Below are positions 36,655-44,962 of a stretch of 64,000 nucleotides of DNA, one piece after another. The stretch is from Ornatilinea sp. Its GTDB lineage: Bacteria; Chloroflexota; Anaerolineae; Anaerolineales; Anaerolineaceae. Every line of letters begins with the position of its first letter. Position 1 is the stretch's first letter. The position numbers and the translations under genes were made by a program. A model generated the notes under the pieces. The model did no database searches. It was not told the DNA's origin and saw nothing but the letters and a program-made list of their open reading frames with translations. The stretch lies in contig JAHDQE010000020.1 in assembly GCA_018433975.1 (NCBI GenBank), positions 1-64,000 on the forward strand. Reading direction: 5' to 3'.

Positions 36655-36835
36655 ACAACCGGTTGGGCTTTGGGTTTGCAAAGTCATATAATTGGATTAC
36701 TTATTAATGAGGTTTTCTATGAGTGAATGGTAAGAGGCGGGCTTGCCATTTTTGTTTTTTGATTTGAGGAGAATCTGCACAATATCCTTCACAGGTTTTT
36801 TACACCGGATAATTGCAGGTGATCCCATAGTCAGG
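36655..36835 (+). repeat. island repeat, copy A (promoter-bearing)
   Basis: About 180 bp related to copies at 38250-38350 and 39745-39915. Shared blocks are AGTCATATAAT, GATTACTTATT, a G/A-rich GAATGGT and GGGCTTGCCATTTTTGTTTTT, and, with copy C, AATCTGCACAATATCCTTCA-like sequence. A promoter core TTGGGC (36663-36668), 18 bp, TATAAT (36687-36692) lies in it. The repeat sits directly before a cargo gene. Confidence 0.65.
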
Positions 36836-36857
36836 CAGCTCGGAAAGGGAATCGCAA

Positions 36858-37907
36858 ATGCCGGAAAAGAAACGAATAGTAAAAATATTCAGAATCGTAT
36901 TGCTTGTTGGAACCATAACCTCCTTGTTCTTCGTACCATGGATTTTGGTAAAAGCGTTGTTGGCGCCGCTGCCCAACACAGTTCAGGAACAGGTCAATGA
37001 AGCCATTGGGCTTGGGTTGGATGGGATAATTGTTTATGTAGACCAGGGAGGAAAAGAACCTGCTTTTTACGCTGCGGGTTGGAAAAACAGGGAAAACAAA
37101 ATACCTGCCGATCCGCATTCCTTATTCAAGATTGCAAGTATCGGCAAGTTATATGATGCTGTTGCTGTCACCAAATTGGTAAATGACGGGCGTTTGTCTT
37201 TGGATAGTACACTTGCCTATTACATGCCGGAACTTGTGGGAAGAATTGAAAATGCAGAAAGAATCACCTTGCGAATGATAGTGCAGCACCGGAGTGGCAT
37301 TCCCAATTTGACCGACACTCCAAATTTTTGGACAGACCCACCGGAAAATAATAAAGAAGCGCTTGAACGAGTACTTGATTTACCGGCTGACTTTGAACCG
37401 GATAAACGCTATGAATATTCAAACACCAATTATTTATTGATATCTGAAATCATTGAAAAGGTGTTGGGGTACAGCAAATTCCAATACATCAAGGAGGAAA
37501 TTTTGACTCCTCTCGGACTGAAAAATACTTTCGGTTCGATTCAGGATGTGAATATGGACGATGTGATGAGTGGTTACTACGTTGGCATTGAGGACGATAT
37601 CAAGACGGCGGATTACGGCTCAATGATAGCGACAGCAGAAGATGTGGGGATATTTTTACGGGCATTAAACGACGGGTCATTGTTTGAGGAAGGCGAACAG
37701 GAAATCTATTCTTCAATTTACAAGTATGACCATACGGGATTGATCCCGGGCTATCAGAGTATTGCCAAATACCACCAGGACATGGATACGGTTGTGATCC
37801 AATTTGTGAATACAACGAATTTTGATGGATATACCTGGAATTTATCGGAGATCGTATATAACCGTATTATCAGGATTCTGCGCAGGGAAATAAATATGGA
37901 GGAATAA
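36858..37907 (+). CDS. class C beta-lactamase-like serine hydrolase, membrane-anchored
   Basis: A 349-residue protein with an N-terminal membrane helix (about residues 8-28), so the enzymatic part faces outside. It belongs to the Beta-lactamase (PF00144) group: SxxK as SIGK in FKIASIGKLYDAV, YxN as YSN in YEYSNTNYLL, and HTGLIPG in place of the KTG/HxG box. Such proteins are D-aminopeptidases, esterases or carboxypeptidases more often than true beta-lactamases. AAAGGGA precedes the ATG. It is the first gene of the accessory island, in sequence richer in A and T than the neighbours. Confidence 0.8.
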   Translation: MPEKKRIVKIFRIVLLVGTITSLFFVPWILVKALLAPLPNTVQEQVNEAIGLGLDGIIVYVDQGGKEPAFYAAGWKNRENKIPADPHSLFKIASIGKLYDAVAVTKLVNDGRLSLDSTLAYYMPELVGRIENAERITLRMIVQHRSGIPNLTDTPNFWTDPPENNKEALERVLDLPADFEPDKRYEYSNTNYLLISEIIEKVLGYSKFQYIKEEILTPLGLKNTFGSIQDVNMDDVMSGYYVGIEDDIKTADYGSMIATAEDVGIFLRALNDGSLFEEGEQEIYSSIYKYDHTGLIPGYQSIAKYHQDMDTVVIQFVNTTNFDGYTWNLSEIVYNRIIRILRREINMEE

Positions 37908-37911
37908 ACAC

Positions 37912-38116
37912 CCGAACGCTTCGGACAAGCAGAGGCTCGTCATAGCGTCGCCTGACCGGGCTTTCGCCTGACCGGGCGGCAGGTGAAGCTGGCGGCAGCC
38001 CGCCCCTTCGAGAATAAGGATAAATTGTGAATACATCGCTCACCGGTCATTTCACCTCAGGAACAATGAACGGTAAATTGGATGAAGTCGTTTCAATGAT
38101 CAAAAAAGGCGTCTGA
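37912..38116 (+). other. island spacer with direct repeat and possible 29-codon ORF
   Basis: Contains CGAACGCTTCGGACAAG, related to GGACAAG blocks after other island genes, and a 13-bp direct repeat CGCCTGACCGGGC (37949-37961, 37965-37977). From 38027 to 38116 a GTG-started 29-residue ORF follows AAGGATAAATT, the same leader found before the HEPN-like gene (AAGGATAAAAT). It may be the stump of a lost cassette gene. Confidence 0.4.
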
Positions 38117-38129
38117 GAAGCAGGAAACG

Positions 38130-38350
38130 GGCTGACAGTACGCGCAGGCGGACAAGGGCGGGGTTTTGCTCCGAGGGATAGGCGACAGTTTGTTTGTGGC
38201 AGTGAGCGCGGGTTAGGGGTGGGTTGGCAAGCGGCCGCAGTTTTTGGCGGCGGCTTGCGTTTGGGAACGCAGAGTCATATACTGTGATTACTTATTTGTG
38301 GGGTAGTTTATTGGTTGATGGTGAGAGGCGGGCTTGCCATTTTGTGTTTA
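38130..38350 (+). repeat. island repeat, copy B (GC-rich left part plus promoter part)
   Basis: Left part: GCGGACAAGG, then TTTGTTTGTGGCAGTGAGCG at 38190-38209, shared with copies at 39674 and 40704. Right part: TTGCGT (38255-38260), 17 bp, TATACT (38278-38283), then GTGATTACTTATT and GGGCTTGCCATTTT. It lies upstream of the first J-domain gene. Confidence 0.65.
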
Positions 38351-38516
38351 AGGATAGAGGTAAATATCAAAATTTTCACCCATCTCAATCAACAAACAAA
38401 TTGAATACCAATTTTTCGGCATTTGGACAAACCCTTTTGTTGAAGCGGTATATAGAAAACTACAGAACTTGAAAGAGTAACTCGCTCCAAGCAAATATTA
38501 ATTTAGGGGACAAAAA

Positions 38517-39590
38517 ATGAAAAATTACTACACAATACTTGAAGTAGAACCAACAGCAACAATTGATCAAATAAAGACACAATATCGATTCTTGCTTCAC
38601 GCTTGGCATCCTGACAAATTTCCCAACGAAGAATTAAAGACGAAAGCTGGAGAAAAACTAAAGGAAATTAACGAAGCGTATAGCATTCTTTGTGACCCTG
38701 CAAAGCGCGAAATTTACGATCATATTTTATTACATTCTTATTCACCTTCACCACTACCGGAACAGCAATCACATTCAAAACCAACACAAAATAATCAATC
38801 GCACAAAAAGCCCAAACGCTATTGTGATAATTGTCACTTACCCGCAGAAACAAAACACATTGAATTTCATGAAAATGTTGGAATGCTTTTCAGGCGCCAA
38901 CACAGATCCGTAAAAGGTAATCTTTGTAAACACTGTATAAATTATTATTTCTGGAATTTAACCGGCAAAACTATGCTTCTCGGATGGTGGGGAACAATTT
39001 CCTTCATCATTACACCTTTTATTCTTCTCAATAACCTCTTACGGTTTATTTTTACAGCCGGAATGAAAAAACCACCGGTTAAGATTGTTCCTGAACCTTC
39101 ACTGTTTTGGTTGTTTTCTGCAATAAGTGGCTTCCTTCTGATTGGCATCTATCTCTTTTCAGTCTTCTCCTCTGCATTCACACCATCCATATATTCTTCA
39201 TTCCCAACAACTGCGCCAATTTCCGCCTATGTTCCTACAAAAGTTAAAACAGCCACCGCAACAAAACCGACACGCGTTCCCACCAAGGTTAAAACACCAA
39301 CAGTAACCTCTAATTGCATCTACTGGGAAGAAGTTACAACTGCTCTTATTGGCGAGGAGGTTTGTGTTTACGGCAATGTGTATAAAACTCGATTCGTAGG
39401 TGAAAGCACATATCAAATCTTGTTTTCCAACGATGAGCATTCGTTCTTCTTAGCAGCAGGAAGATATTATTATGTTGTAGATCCAGGGGATTGTGTTGCT
39501 GCCGAAGGTAAAGTGCTTAAATCTAGCGTAGGCGTTCCTTACATAGATATCAACGATGCACTCTACCTATGCGAACCCTGGATGGAATGA
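38517..39590 (+). CDS. J-domain membrane protein with Cys-rich middle and C-terminal OB-like domain
   Basis: A 357-residue protein. Residues 1-70 are a J domain (YYTILEVEPTATIDQIK, HPDKF with HPD at 31-33) that should stimulate an Hsp70. A zinc-ribbon-like pair follows (CDNCHLPAETK; CKHCINYY, residues about 102-145), then two membrane helices (about 152-175 and 195-218). A T/P/K linker leads to a C-terminal domain of about 100 residues (EEVCVYGNVYKTR, GDCVAAEGKVLKS) resembling an OB-fold of the kind found in secreted nuclease-like proteins, though no catalytic residues are evident. If the J domain is cytosolic the C-terminal domain would return to the cytosol after two helices. AGGGGA precedes the ATG. 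Function unknown. Confidence 0.7.
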   Translation: MKNYYTILEVEPTATIDQIKTQYRFLLHAWHPDKFPNEELKTKAGEKLKEINEAYSILCDPAKREIYDHILLHSYSPSPLPEQQSHSKPTQNNQSHKKPKRYCDNCHLPAETKHIEFHENVGMLFRRQHRSVKGNLCKHCINYYFWNLTGKTMLLGWWGTISFIITPFILLNNLLRFIFTAGMKKPPVKIVPEPSLFWLFSAISGFLLIGIYLFSVFSSAFTPSIYSSFPTTAPISAYVPTKVKTATATKPTRVPTKVKTPTVTSNCIYWEEVTTALIGEEVCVYGNVYKTRFVGESTYQILFSNDEHSFFLAAGRYYYVVDPGDCVAAEGKVLKSSVGVPYIDINDALYLCEPWME

Positions 39591-39604
39591 GCCCTCTAAA
39601 TCAA

Positions 39605-39915
39605 AACTGAGCTAACAAGCATGTACTGGACAAGCCAGGGAGCCATCCATAGGAATTGTGGTTGTGAATTTGGGTGGCGCGGTTTGTTTGTGGCAGTGGC
39701 CGCGGCTTGGGTTTGGGGTTGCAAGCGGCCGGTGGTATTGCTGGCGGCTTGCGTTTGGATAGCCAGAGTCATATAATGTGATTACTTATTTATAGGGTTA
39801 TTTACTGGTGAATGGTGAGCTTTGGGCTTGCCATTTTTGTTTTTCCTTTGAAGATGATCTGTTTAATATCCTTCATGGGTTTGTTATACAGAATAATTAC
39901 AGTATATCTAATAGT
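39605..39915 (+). repeat. island repeat, copy C (both parts)
   Basis: Starts CTAACAAGCATGTACTGGACAAG just after the stop of the J-domain gene, then GGTGGCGCGGTTTGTTTGTG (39674-39693), then the promoter core TTGCGT (39749-39754), 17 bp, TATAAT (39772-39777), GTGATTACTTATT and GGGCTTGCCATTTTTGTTTTT, extending to ATATCCTTCATGGG as in copy A. It precedes the HEPN-like gene. Confidence 0.65.
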
Positions 39916-39963
39916 TGGGTCGCATAATGCCTGTCCATACGAAAATTTACCAAAGGATAAAAT

Positions 39964-40590
39964 GTGAATAATACAAACAACCCAAAACCTAAATTCTTGA
40001 TGGCCCTTGGCAGGTTTGTGGTTTGCTTTTCTAAGACACAAAATATTATGCAAGAAGGAATTTATGTGCTGTCTGCGAAGTTACATGACACAGATGACGA
40101 TATGGTACGCAGGTTTATGCATAAAATGATGATAAATCAGTTAGAAGATATTTTCTTGACTCTTGCAACGGAATACGGTTCTAGCTGCAATCATATTGAT
40201 CCCGGTCAATTGTCATTAATTAGAAAACAAATACGTTGTCAAATGGAAAAGCTCAAAAGTGTACGGAACAAAATAATGCACTCCGTATGGGTTGAGAAAT
40301 TCTGGGAAGGAGAGCCTGGACAACATAAATACAGAATGCTGTATCATAAAAATAAAAATTTCCATTTCGAATTAGAAGATGAAGAATTTGACTATGAAAA
40401 ATTAAACGACTATTCAAAAATAGCTTTGTATTTAGAAAACTTTATGTATGATTTCCTTATTTGTATATCTGACGGAGATATGCACCCAGGCAAAAACTTT
40501 AAGGATTATTTCGAATTTTCATCAAAAGAAGCCGTTTTTCCGAGAGCAAGAGATGTCGAAAGATTTAAAAATCTGGACAATTATATTTAA
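39964..40590 (+). CDS. HEPN-like all-alpha protein with R-x4-H motif
   Basis: A 208-residue, probably all-helical soluble protein. Its key feature is VRNKIMHSVW with Arg101 and His106, the R-x4-6-H catalytic motif of HEPN ribonucleases, placed at the start of a helix after a long helix pair, as in that superfamily. HEPN proteins are toxins, Abi factors and nucleases of defence systems. No MNT nucleotidyltransferase antitoxin is adjacent. A GTG start is supported by AAAGGA seven bases upstream. The gene lies between two J-domain genes on the same strand in AT-rich sequence. The HEPN call rests on the motif and predicted helices only. Confidence 0.5.
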   Translation: MNNTNNPKPKFLMALGRFVVCFSKTQNIMQEGIYVLSAKLHDTDDDMVRRFMHKMMINQLEDIFLTLATEYGSSCNHIDPGQLSLIRKQIRCQMEKLKSVRNKIMHSVWVEKFWEGEPGQHKYRMLYHKNKNFHFELEDEEFDYEKLNDYSKIALYLENFMYDFLICISDGDMHPGKNFKDYFEFSSKEAVFPRARDVERFKNLDNYI

Positions 40591-40673
40591 TTGGCAAAAG
40601 AGACAACATGCTTGCTTGACACCACAAACATGAAAATTGGCTATTTCTAAAACGGCCTTTTGAAGTCAAATGC

Positions 40674-40760
40674 GGCCCAACACTGCGTGCACCGGACAAG
40701 TGCGGGCGGCGCGGTTTGTTTGTGGCAGTGAGCGCGGCTTGGGGTTTTCTGAGTTGGTGG
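40674..40760 (+). repeat. island repeat, copy D (left part only)
   Basis: GCCCAACACTGCGTGCACCG then GACAAGTGCGGGCGGCGCGG and TTTGTTTGTGGCAGTGAGCG. The left edge GCCCAAC resembles an attC core site (RYYYAAC), but I find no matching GTTRRRY within an acceptable distance. The promoter-bearing right part is missing here. Confidence 0.55.
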
Positions 40761-40912
40761 GTTGCGGGGCAGCGGGGGAACCTGAAGGACCCAAAGGTGC
40801 CGCTCGCTCCATCACCCACCCTATCGCTGAGCCAACGAACGCTTGGATTATGCCCTCAGTAGAGATTGGTTTTTATCAGAACGATAATCCTGCTATTGAT
40901 GAGTCTATCTAA

Positions 40913-42154
40913 ATGCAAGACAAAAAATATAACCAGTTTAATTGTTACAAAGTTTTAGAAATACCGTCAACTGCTTCATTGCCAGAAATAAGAGCAGCCT
41001 ATTACCGACTCTGCAAAATATACCATCCAGATAGTGGGGGGACGCACGAGGCACAAGTAAAATTAAATCTGGCCTTTGAAATTTTAAAAAACCCACTTGA
41101 TCGGCTTTCTCATGATACTTATTGGCTTAGAAACCAACAAGACTCATTTGTGCGACCCAAATCCACATATCAATATAGGACTCAATATTCACCTAACAGA
41201 CCAAAAGAATCACAACAAGAACCGAGATCAGCCCGAACTACTCCACCACGCAGCGAACCTCTCTCTGGTTTAAAAAACAGAGTACATAAAAAAGTTGAAG
41301 AGGAGAAGAAAAAGATTTGGGAAGAGCTTAATAATCGAACCTGTAAAAACTTAATCAATTGTATGCGAGAATATTCTAATAAACGCAATGAAACTTTTGC
41401 CTTATTTGGTGTCGTGACGATTCTAATAATTTTTGCTATTCAGCTTAAATCCATACTATTGGGGGTTGGTGTTTTGTTGTTTGGTGGAAGATTAATCTCA
41501 AACCTTAGTGGGGTGATAATTGAAGGTGGTTCTTTCTCCATTTTTGATTCTAGATCACAAGAAAAAATAAAAGAGCATGCAAATAATATGGCACGAGAAA
41601 GCTGTGCGAAAGATACGAAAAAACTTGACCGCCACTTTGCTTCATTAGCAAATCTTACTGAGTTACTTCTTCGCTCTTCCACATTCGACGATAGCGAAGA
41701 ACAAGTGGCACGGCGCCTAACAGCATCTTTCTTTCTAATGGGTTATGTTCCCCTTCAATATGACCGTGAAAATCGAACCCTTCTATTTTCTGATGGGGAA
41801 GAAAAAATACTAATCCGTTTTCGTCACCGTTCTGGCATTGCTACAAATATCACTTATGTAAAGAAGTTAGTATCCCTTATGATGATTCATGGTGCTACAA
41901 CAGGATATATATTCTGTTCGCCAGGCTTATCGGGAAACGCAGCATCTTATGCCAATACTCATGGAGTAAAATGGTATAAACTTGAACCGATGAACAACTG
42001 GATTAATCAGGTTTTGTCATCTAATTACTCTGGCCCATCAGGTGATATTTTATCGTATCTTGATAAACTACGTAGTTTTATTGCAGATATATCCCCTGTA
42101 TTACCAGGGAGGAATCGGAAATCGGGTTATCGATATAATAGGTATCGACATTGA
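40913..42154 (+). CDS. J-domain/transmembrane/Mrr-like restriction-endonuclease-fold protein
   Basis: A 413-residue protein. Residues 8-72 are a J domain (CYKVLEIPSTASLPEIRAAY; HPD at 38-40). A basic, P/S/R-rich linker and a charged coiled-coil-like helix follow (about 120-150), then a helical membrane hairpin (about 163-205). Residues about 255-380 resemble the Mrr catalytic fold: a conserved helix with a GY strand (ASFFLMGYVPL), FSDGEEK, a strand ILIRFRH, then GATTGYIFCSPGLSGNAASYA and GVKWYKLEP, the usual helix-strand end. The essential Q/E-x-K pair is replaced by R302-x-R304, so nuclease activity is doubtful. It starts immediately after an upstream stop codon, without a clear binding site. 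Fold call is inferred from pattern. Confidence 0.6.
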   Translation: MQDKKYNQFNCYKVLEIPSTASLPEIRAAYYRLCKIYHPDSGGTHEAQVKLNLAFEILKNPLDRLSHDTYWLRNQQDSFVRPKSTYQYRTQYSPNRPKESQQEPRSARTTPPRSEPLSGLKNRVHKKVEEEKKKIWEELNNRTCKNLINCMREYSNKRNETFALFGVVTILIIFAIQLKSILLGVGVLLFGGRLISNLSGVIIEGGSFSIFDSRSQEKIKEHANNMARESCAKDTKKLDRHFASLANLTELLLRSSTFDDSEEQVARRLTASFFLMGYVPLQYDRENRTLLFSDGEEKILIRFRHRSGIATNITYVKKLVSLMMIHGATTGYIFCSPGLSGNAASYANTHGVKWYKLEPMNNWINQVLSSNYSGPSGDILSYLDKLRSFIADISPVLPGRNRKSGYRYNRYRH

Positions 42155-42272
42155 GGAAGTATCCACTGGTTTGCGGCTACTTCCTGGCAAAGGTAAAATT
42201 GTAGACGAGTTGGACTTGTGACCAAATCTACTTGGTTCTAGATTTGCGTCCAGTTCGAGTAGGATTTGTATT

Positions 42273-42312
42273 AGAGGAGCACCCAGCTCGGATGCGCCTC
42301 TTTGATTTTAAA
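42273..42312 (+). terminator. terminator after the Mrr-like gene
   Basis: AGAGGAGCACC and GGATGCGCCTCT (imperfect stem, six-base loop) followed by TTTGATTTT. It marks the right end of the AT-rich cargo; the following 250 bp hold no gene. Confidence 0.6.
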
Positions 42313-42547
42313 TACCGATGATGGCGGGTTTGGGTTCTCCGGTGTGGGTTGTGTTTGTGGTGTTGGTTTTAGCCAGCCGCAGCCCCCAAGTCTCAAAAAC
42401 CACAGTCGAACGCTGGGCGGTTTTCCCAGCAGCAGAAAGGGCGGGACGCAGCAAGGCTTTTGAGGCGGTCTTTCGGGGCGTCTTTGCTGATGGCTGGTTT
42501 TAAAGCAGCGCGGGTGGGGTTGTGCCACTGAGCGCCACTTGCATTTG

Positions 42548-42575
42548 GCCCGCCGGGGAATATACTATAGGTACT
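42548..42575 (+). promoter_or_regulatory. promoter before the O-methyltransferase
   Basis: TTGCAT, 16-bp spacer, TATACT, then ATAGGTACTTATC. The arrangement TTGCATTTGG ... TATACT ... TACTTAT recalls the island promoter copies, so it may derive from the same element. Confidence 0.5.
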
Positions 42576-42615
42576 TATCGTTCAGCCCATTCCATTTTCA
42601 GGAGCGGTCCCTATC

Positions 42616-43206
42616 ATGTTTCATTCAATACCCCAACCCATTTTAGACCGGATGAAGTACCTGGAACAAATTGACGCACAAGATCGGGAAGATGGCACCT
42701 CCCGGCTCCGGCGTTTGCGCCAGATCCCGCCAGAAACGGGCAAATTTCTTGCTCTATTAGCCGCCAGTGCTCCTGAAGGCATGTATCTTGAAATTGGCAC
42801 AAGCGCGGGCTATTCCGCCCTCTGGATTGCTCTCGCCTGTGAAATGTCGGGACGAACGCTTCATACCTTTGAAGTGCTGCCGGAAAAAGCGCAACTGGCA
42901 CGCGAGACCTTTCAGGCCGCTCAGGTGGAAAAGGGAATAACCCTGGTCGAAGGAGATGTCCGGGATTATTTCTCGCAGTTCAAAGACATTGCCTTCTGCT
43001 TCCTGGACGCCGAGAAGGAAGTCTACGCTGAATGTTACGAGGCCGTTATCCCCCGGCTGGTCAGGGGCGGCTTGCTGGTTGCGGATAACGCCATAAACCA
43101 CCGGGAAACCCTAATGCCAATGTTGGATCGGGCGTTAACCGATGAGCGGGTGGATGCATTGGTCGTCCCAATCGGCAAGGGCGAACTGGTCTGCCGCAAG
43201 ATTTGA
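42616..43206 (+). CDS. O-methyltransferase family 3-like protein
   Basis: A 196-residue class I SAM-dependent methyltransferase. The SAM loop is [14 protein letters not shown], the acidic strand-2 end is [14 protein letters not shown], strand 4 is [30 protein letters not shown], which matches the catechol-type O-methyltransferase family (D and DN metal ligands). Slightly shorter than most family members. Substrate unknown. AGGAG precedes the ATG; the terminator at 43261-43290 follows. Confidence 0.85.
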   Translation: MFHSIPQPILDRMKYLEQIDAQDREDGTSRLRRLRQIPPETGKFLALLAASAPEGMYLEIGTSAGYSALWIALACEMSGRTLHTFEVLPEKAQLARETFQAAQVEKGITLVEGDVRDYFSQFKDIAFCFLDAEKEVYAECYEAVIPRLVRGGLLVADNAINHRETLMPMLDRALTDERVDALVVPIGKGELVCRKI

Positions 43207-43260
43207 AAGCACTGCCGGAGCAATGCGCTCCAAAAAACTGTCCCCTTATACTTTGGCATA

Positions 43261-43290
43261 AAAAAAGCTGTCCCAAAAGACAGCTTTTTT
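43261..43290. terminator. bidirectional terminator
   Basis: AAAAAAGCTGTC, loop CCAAAA, GACAGCTTTTTT. It serves both the + strand methyltransferase and the minus-strand inositol-phosphatase gene. Confidence 0.95.
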
Positions 43291-43313
43291 ACTTTTCTCT
43301 CCAAGCCCAAACT

Positions 43314-44096
43314 TTAAGCATCCTTTTTCTGCAGCACATCCATCATCAGGGGATAAACAAACGGGTTTGCCGTCACCAGCGAATAGGGGGGCTGCATGTA
43401 ATTCGCGTCTCCATCCAGGGCAGTTATAACCCCGCCCGCTTCCTGGATGATCAAACCGCCCGCCGCGATATCCCAGGACTGCATTCCCAGCGCCCAGCAC
43501 CCGTCCAGGCGGCCTGCCGCTACGTAGCTCAGGTTCAGCGCGGCCGACCCCAGCCGCCGCACCGCCTGGACCCGCAGGGTAAACCGTTCAAATTCCGCCA
43601 GGTTATTATTTGGCGAAGTATGCGCGTTGCTGGGGAACCCGGTCCCGATCACGCTGTCCACCAGCGTGGTCACTTCGGAGACGTGAATGGGGGTCCCGTT
43701 CAGCCAGGCACCTTCTCCCCGCACGGCGCTGAAGCATTCATCCAGCATGGGGTCATATACCACCCCCAGCAGCATCCCCGCTTCATCCGCCACACCGATC
43801 GACACACTAAAAAACGGTAAACCGTGCGCGTAGTTGGTCGTGCCGTCCACCGGGTCGATATACCAGCAGTATCCACCGTCGCCTTTGCGTGCGCCGCTCT
43901 CTTCCGCCATAATTTCATGTCCGGGGAATTTTTTCTCAACCTGTGCCAGAATAAACGCCTCGGAACGGCGGTCTATTTCCGTCACCAGATCGATCACGCC
44001 TTTATGGCGGATATCATGCCGTTTGCCAAAACCCTGCTTCAGGATCACCCCGGCCTGCAGGGCGATTTCTTTTACATCATTTAATGTTGGTTGCAT
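43314..44096 (-). CDS. inositol monophosphatase family protein
   Basis: A 260-residue magnesium-dependent, lithium-sensitive phosphatase fold. Metal-site motifs are MAEESGA (EE), WYIDPVDGTTNYAHG (DPxDGTxN) and the C-terminal SWDIAAGGLIIQEAGG. The family includes inositol-1-phosphatase (SuhB), histidinol phosphatase and 3'-phosphoadenosine phosphatases; the motifs alone do not separate these here. The start follows GGAAGGAAAG. It is downstream of a response regulator gene with a gap of about 135 nt. Confidence 0.9.
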   Translation of the reverse strand: MQPTLNDVKEIALQAGVILKQGFGKRHDIRHKGVIDLVTEIDRRSEAFILAQVEKKFPGHEIMAEESGARKGDGGYCWYIDPVDGTTNYAHGLPFFSVSIGVADEAGMLLGVVYDPMLDECFSAVRGEGAWLNGTPIHVSEVTTLVDSVIGTGFPSNAHTSPNNNLAEFERFTLRVQAVRRLGSAALNLSYVAAGRLDGCWALGMQSWDIAAGGLIIQEAGGVITALDGDANYMQPPYSLVTANPFVYPLMMDVLQKKDA

Positions 44097-44231
44097 CTTT
44101 CCTTCCTTACCCGATAAATTCCATTCCGCGTCCGCTTCTCACAAGGTTCCCCCTCTCCCGAATAGCGGAGAGGGGGAATCGAATTGGTGAAAAAACAGAA
44201 GCCTGGTGACGGAGCAGGCCAAAAGCCGGGA

Positions 44232-44879
44232 TTAAAGGTTTGAATCCACTTTGCCCGTCACGCGCAGCTCTTCCAGCGTTCGAAACAGATCATTCAGTTC
44301 TTCCTGAATCTTATCACGATCTTCAATTACCTGGGCCAGCAAAGTCTCAAAAGCTGGTTTTTGGTTTTCCGGGAGGGTTTCCAGCAAGCGTTTGGTTCTG
44401 GAGATCTGCGTGTTCTTGTGCATCAGCTTATTCTCCAGCCGCTCCCGGTACCCCTGGTAAAACTCCTTCTCGCCCATCAATTCCGGCGCTTTGGAAACGC
44501 CCTGCGTGAGGATCTCCGCGACGGTCAGCAGGAAATCCTCGGTGTCAATCGGCTTTTCGATGAAGCGCACTCCTCCCAGGCTCAACGCAAAAGACTTATC
44601 CTCTTTGGTCAAATAGGTCGCAGAGATAAAAATCACCGGGATCTGGCTGGTGGGCGGATTCTTGCGCAGATGGTACACCAGAGCGTACCCATCCATCTTG
44701 GGCATTAAAATATCGGTGATCACCAGCGCCGGGCGCACTTTCTCTACAACTTCCAGCGCTTCTTCCCCATTGGTCGCGCCAATCACCGGATACCCTTTGA
44801 ACCGCAGGGTCACTTCCAGCAGCTCAAGCAGGTTCGGGGTATCTTCAACAACTAAAATCGGACCGTATGGAACGTTCAT
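44232..44879 (-). CDS. receiver-domain response regulator with C-terminal coiled coil
   Basis: A 215-residue protein. Residues 5-125 form the CheY-like receiver: E12-D13, phospho-acceptor Asp56 in LVITDILMPKMDG, Thr/Ser in FISATY and Lys in FIEKPIDTEDF. Residues 140-210 are a charged helical region (RLENKLMHKNTQISRTKRL) likely forming a coiled coil; there is no DNA-binding domain or enzyme output. No kinase is adjacent. The promoter TTGATT-17-TAAAAT ends 6 nt before the ATG, so the mRNA is probably leaderless. Confidence 0.88.
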   Translation of the reverse strand: MNVPYGPILVVEDTPNLLELLEVTLRFKGYPVIGATNGEEALEVVEKVRPALVITDILMPKMDGYALVYHLRKNPPTSQIPVIFISATYLTKEDKSFALSLGGVRFIEKPIDTEDFLLTVAEILTQGVSKAPELMGEKEFYQGYRERLENKLMHKNTQISRTKRLLETLPENQKPAFETLLAQVIEDRDKIQEELNDLFRTLEELRVTGKVDSNL

Positions 44880-44885
44880 GTCATC

Positions 44886-44914
44886 ATTTTATCGGTTTAA
44901 AAGCCACAAATCAA
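44886..44914 (-). promoter_or_regulatory. promoter giving a leaderless response regulator mRNA
   Basis: Minus strand TTGATT (44914-44909), 17-bp spacer, TAAAAT (44891-44886), six bases, ATG at 44879. The spacing places the transcription start at or next to the start codon. Confidence 0.65.
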
Positions 44915-44962
44915 CGGGCAAAGGATAAGTTTGAACGACCTGCAAAGTATCTGTAAAGCAAT

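Noticed and set aside
40670..40912. 80-codon ORF ending directly at the start of the Mrr-like gene
   Set aside because: Its first half is translated island repeat D. Only the last 30 codons look protein-like, too little to call.
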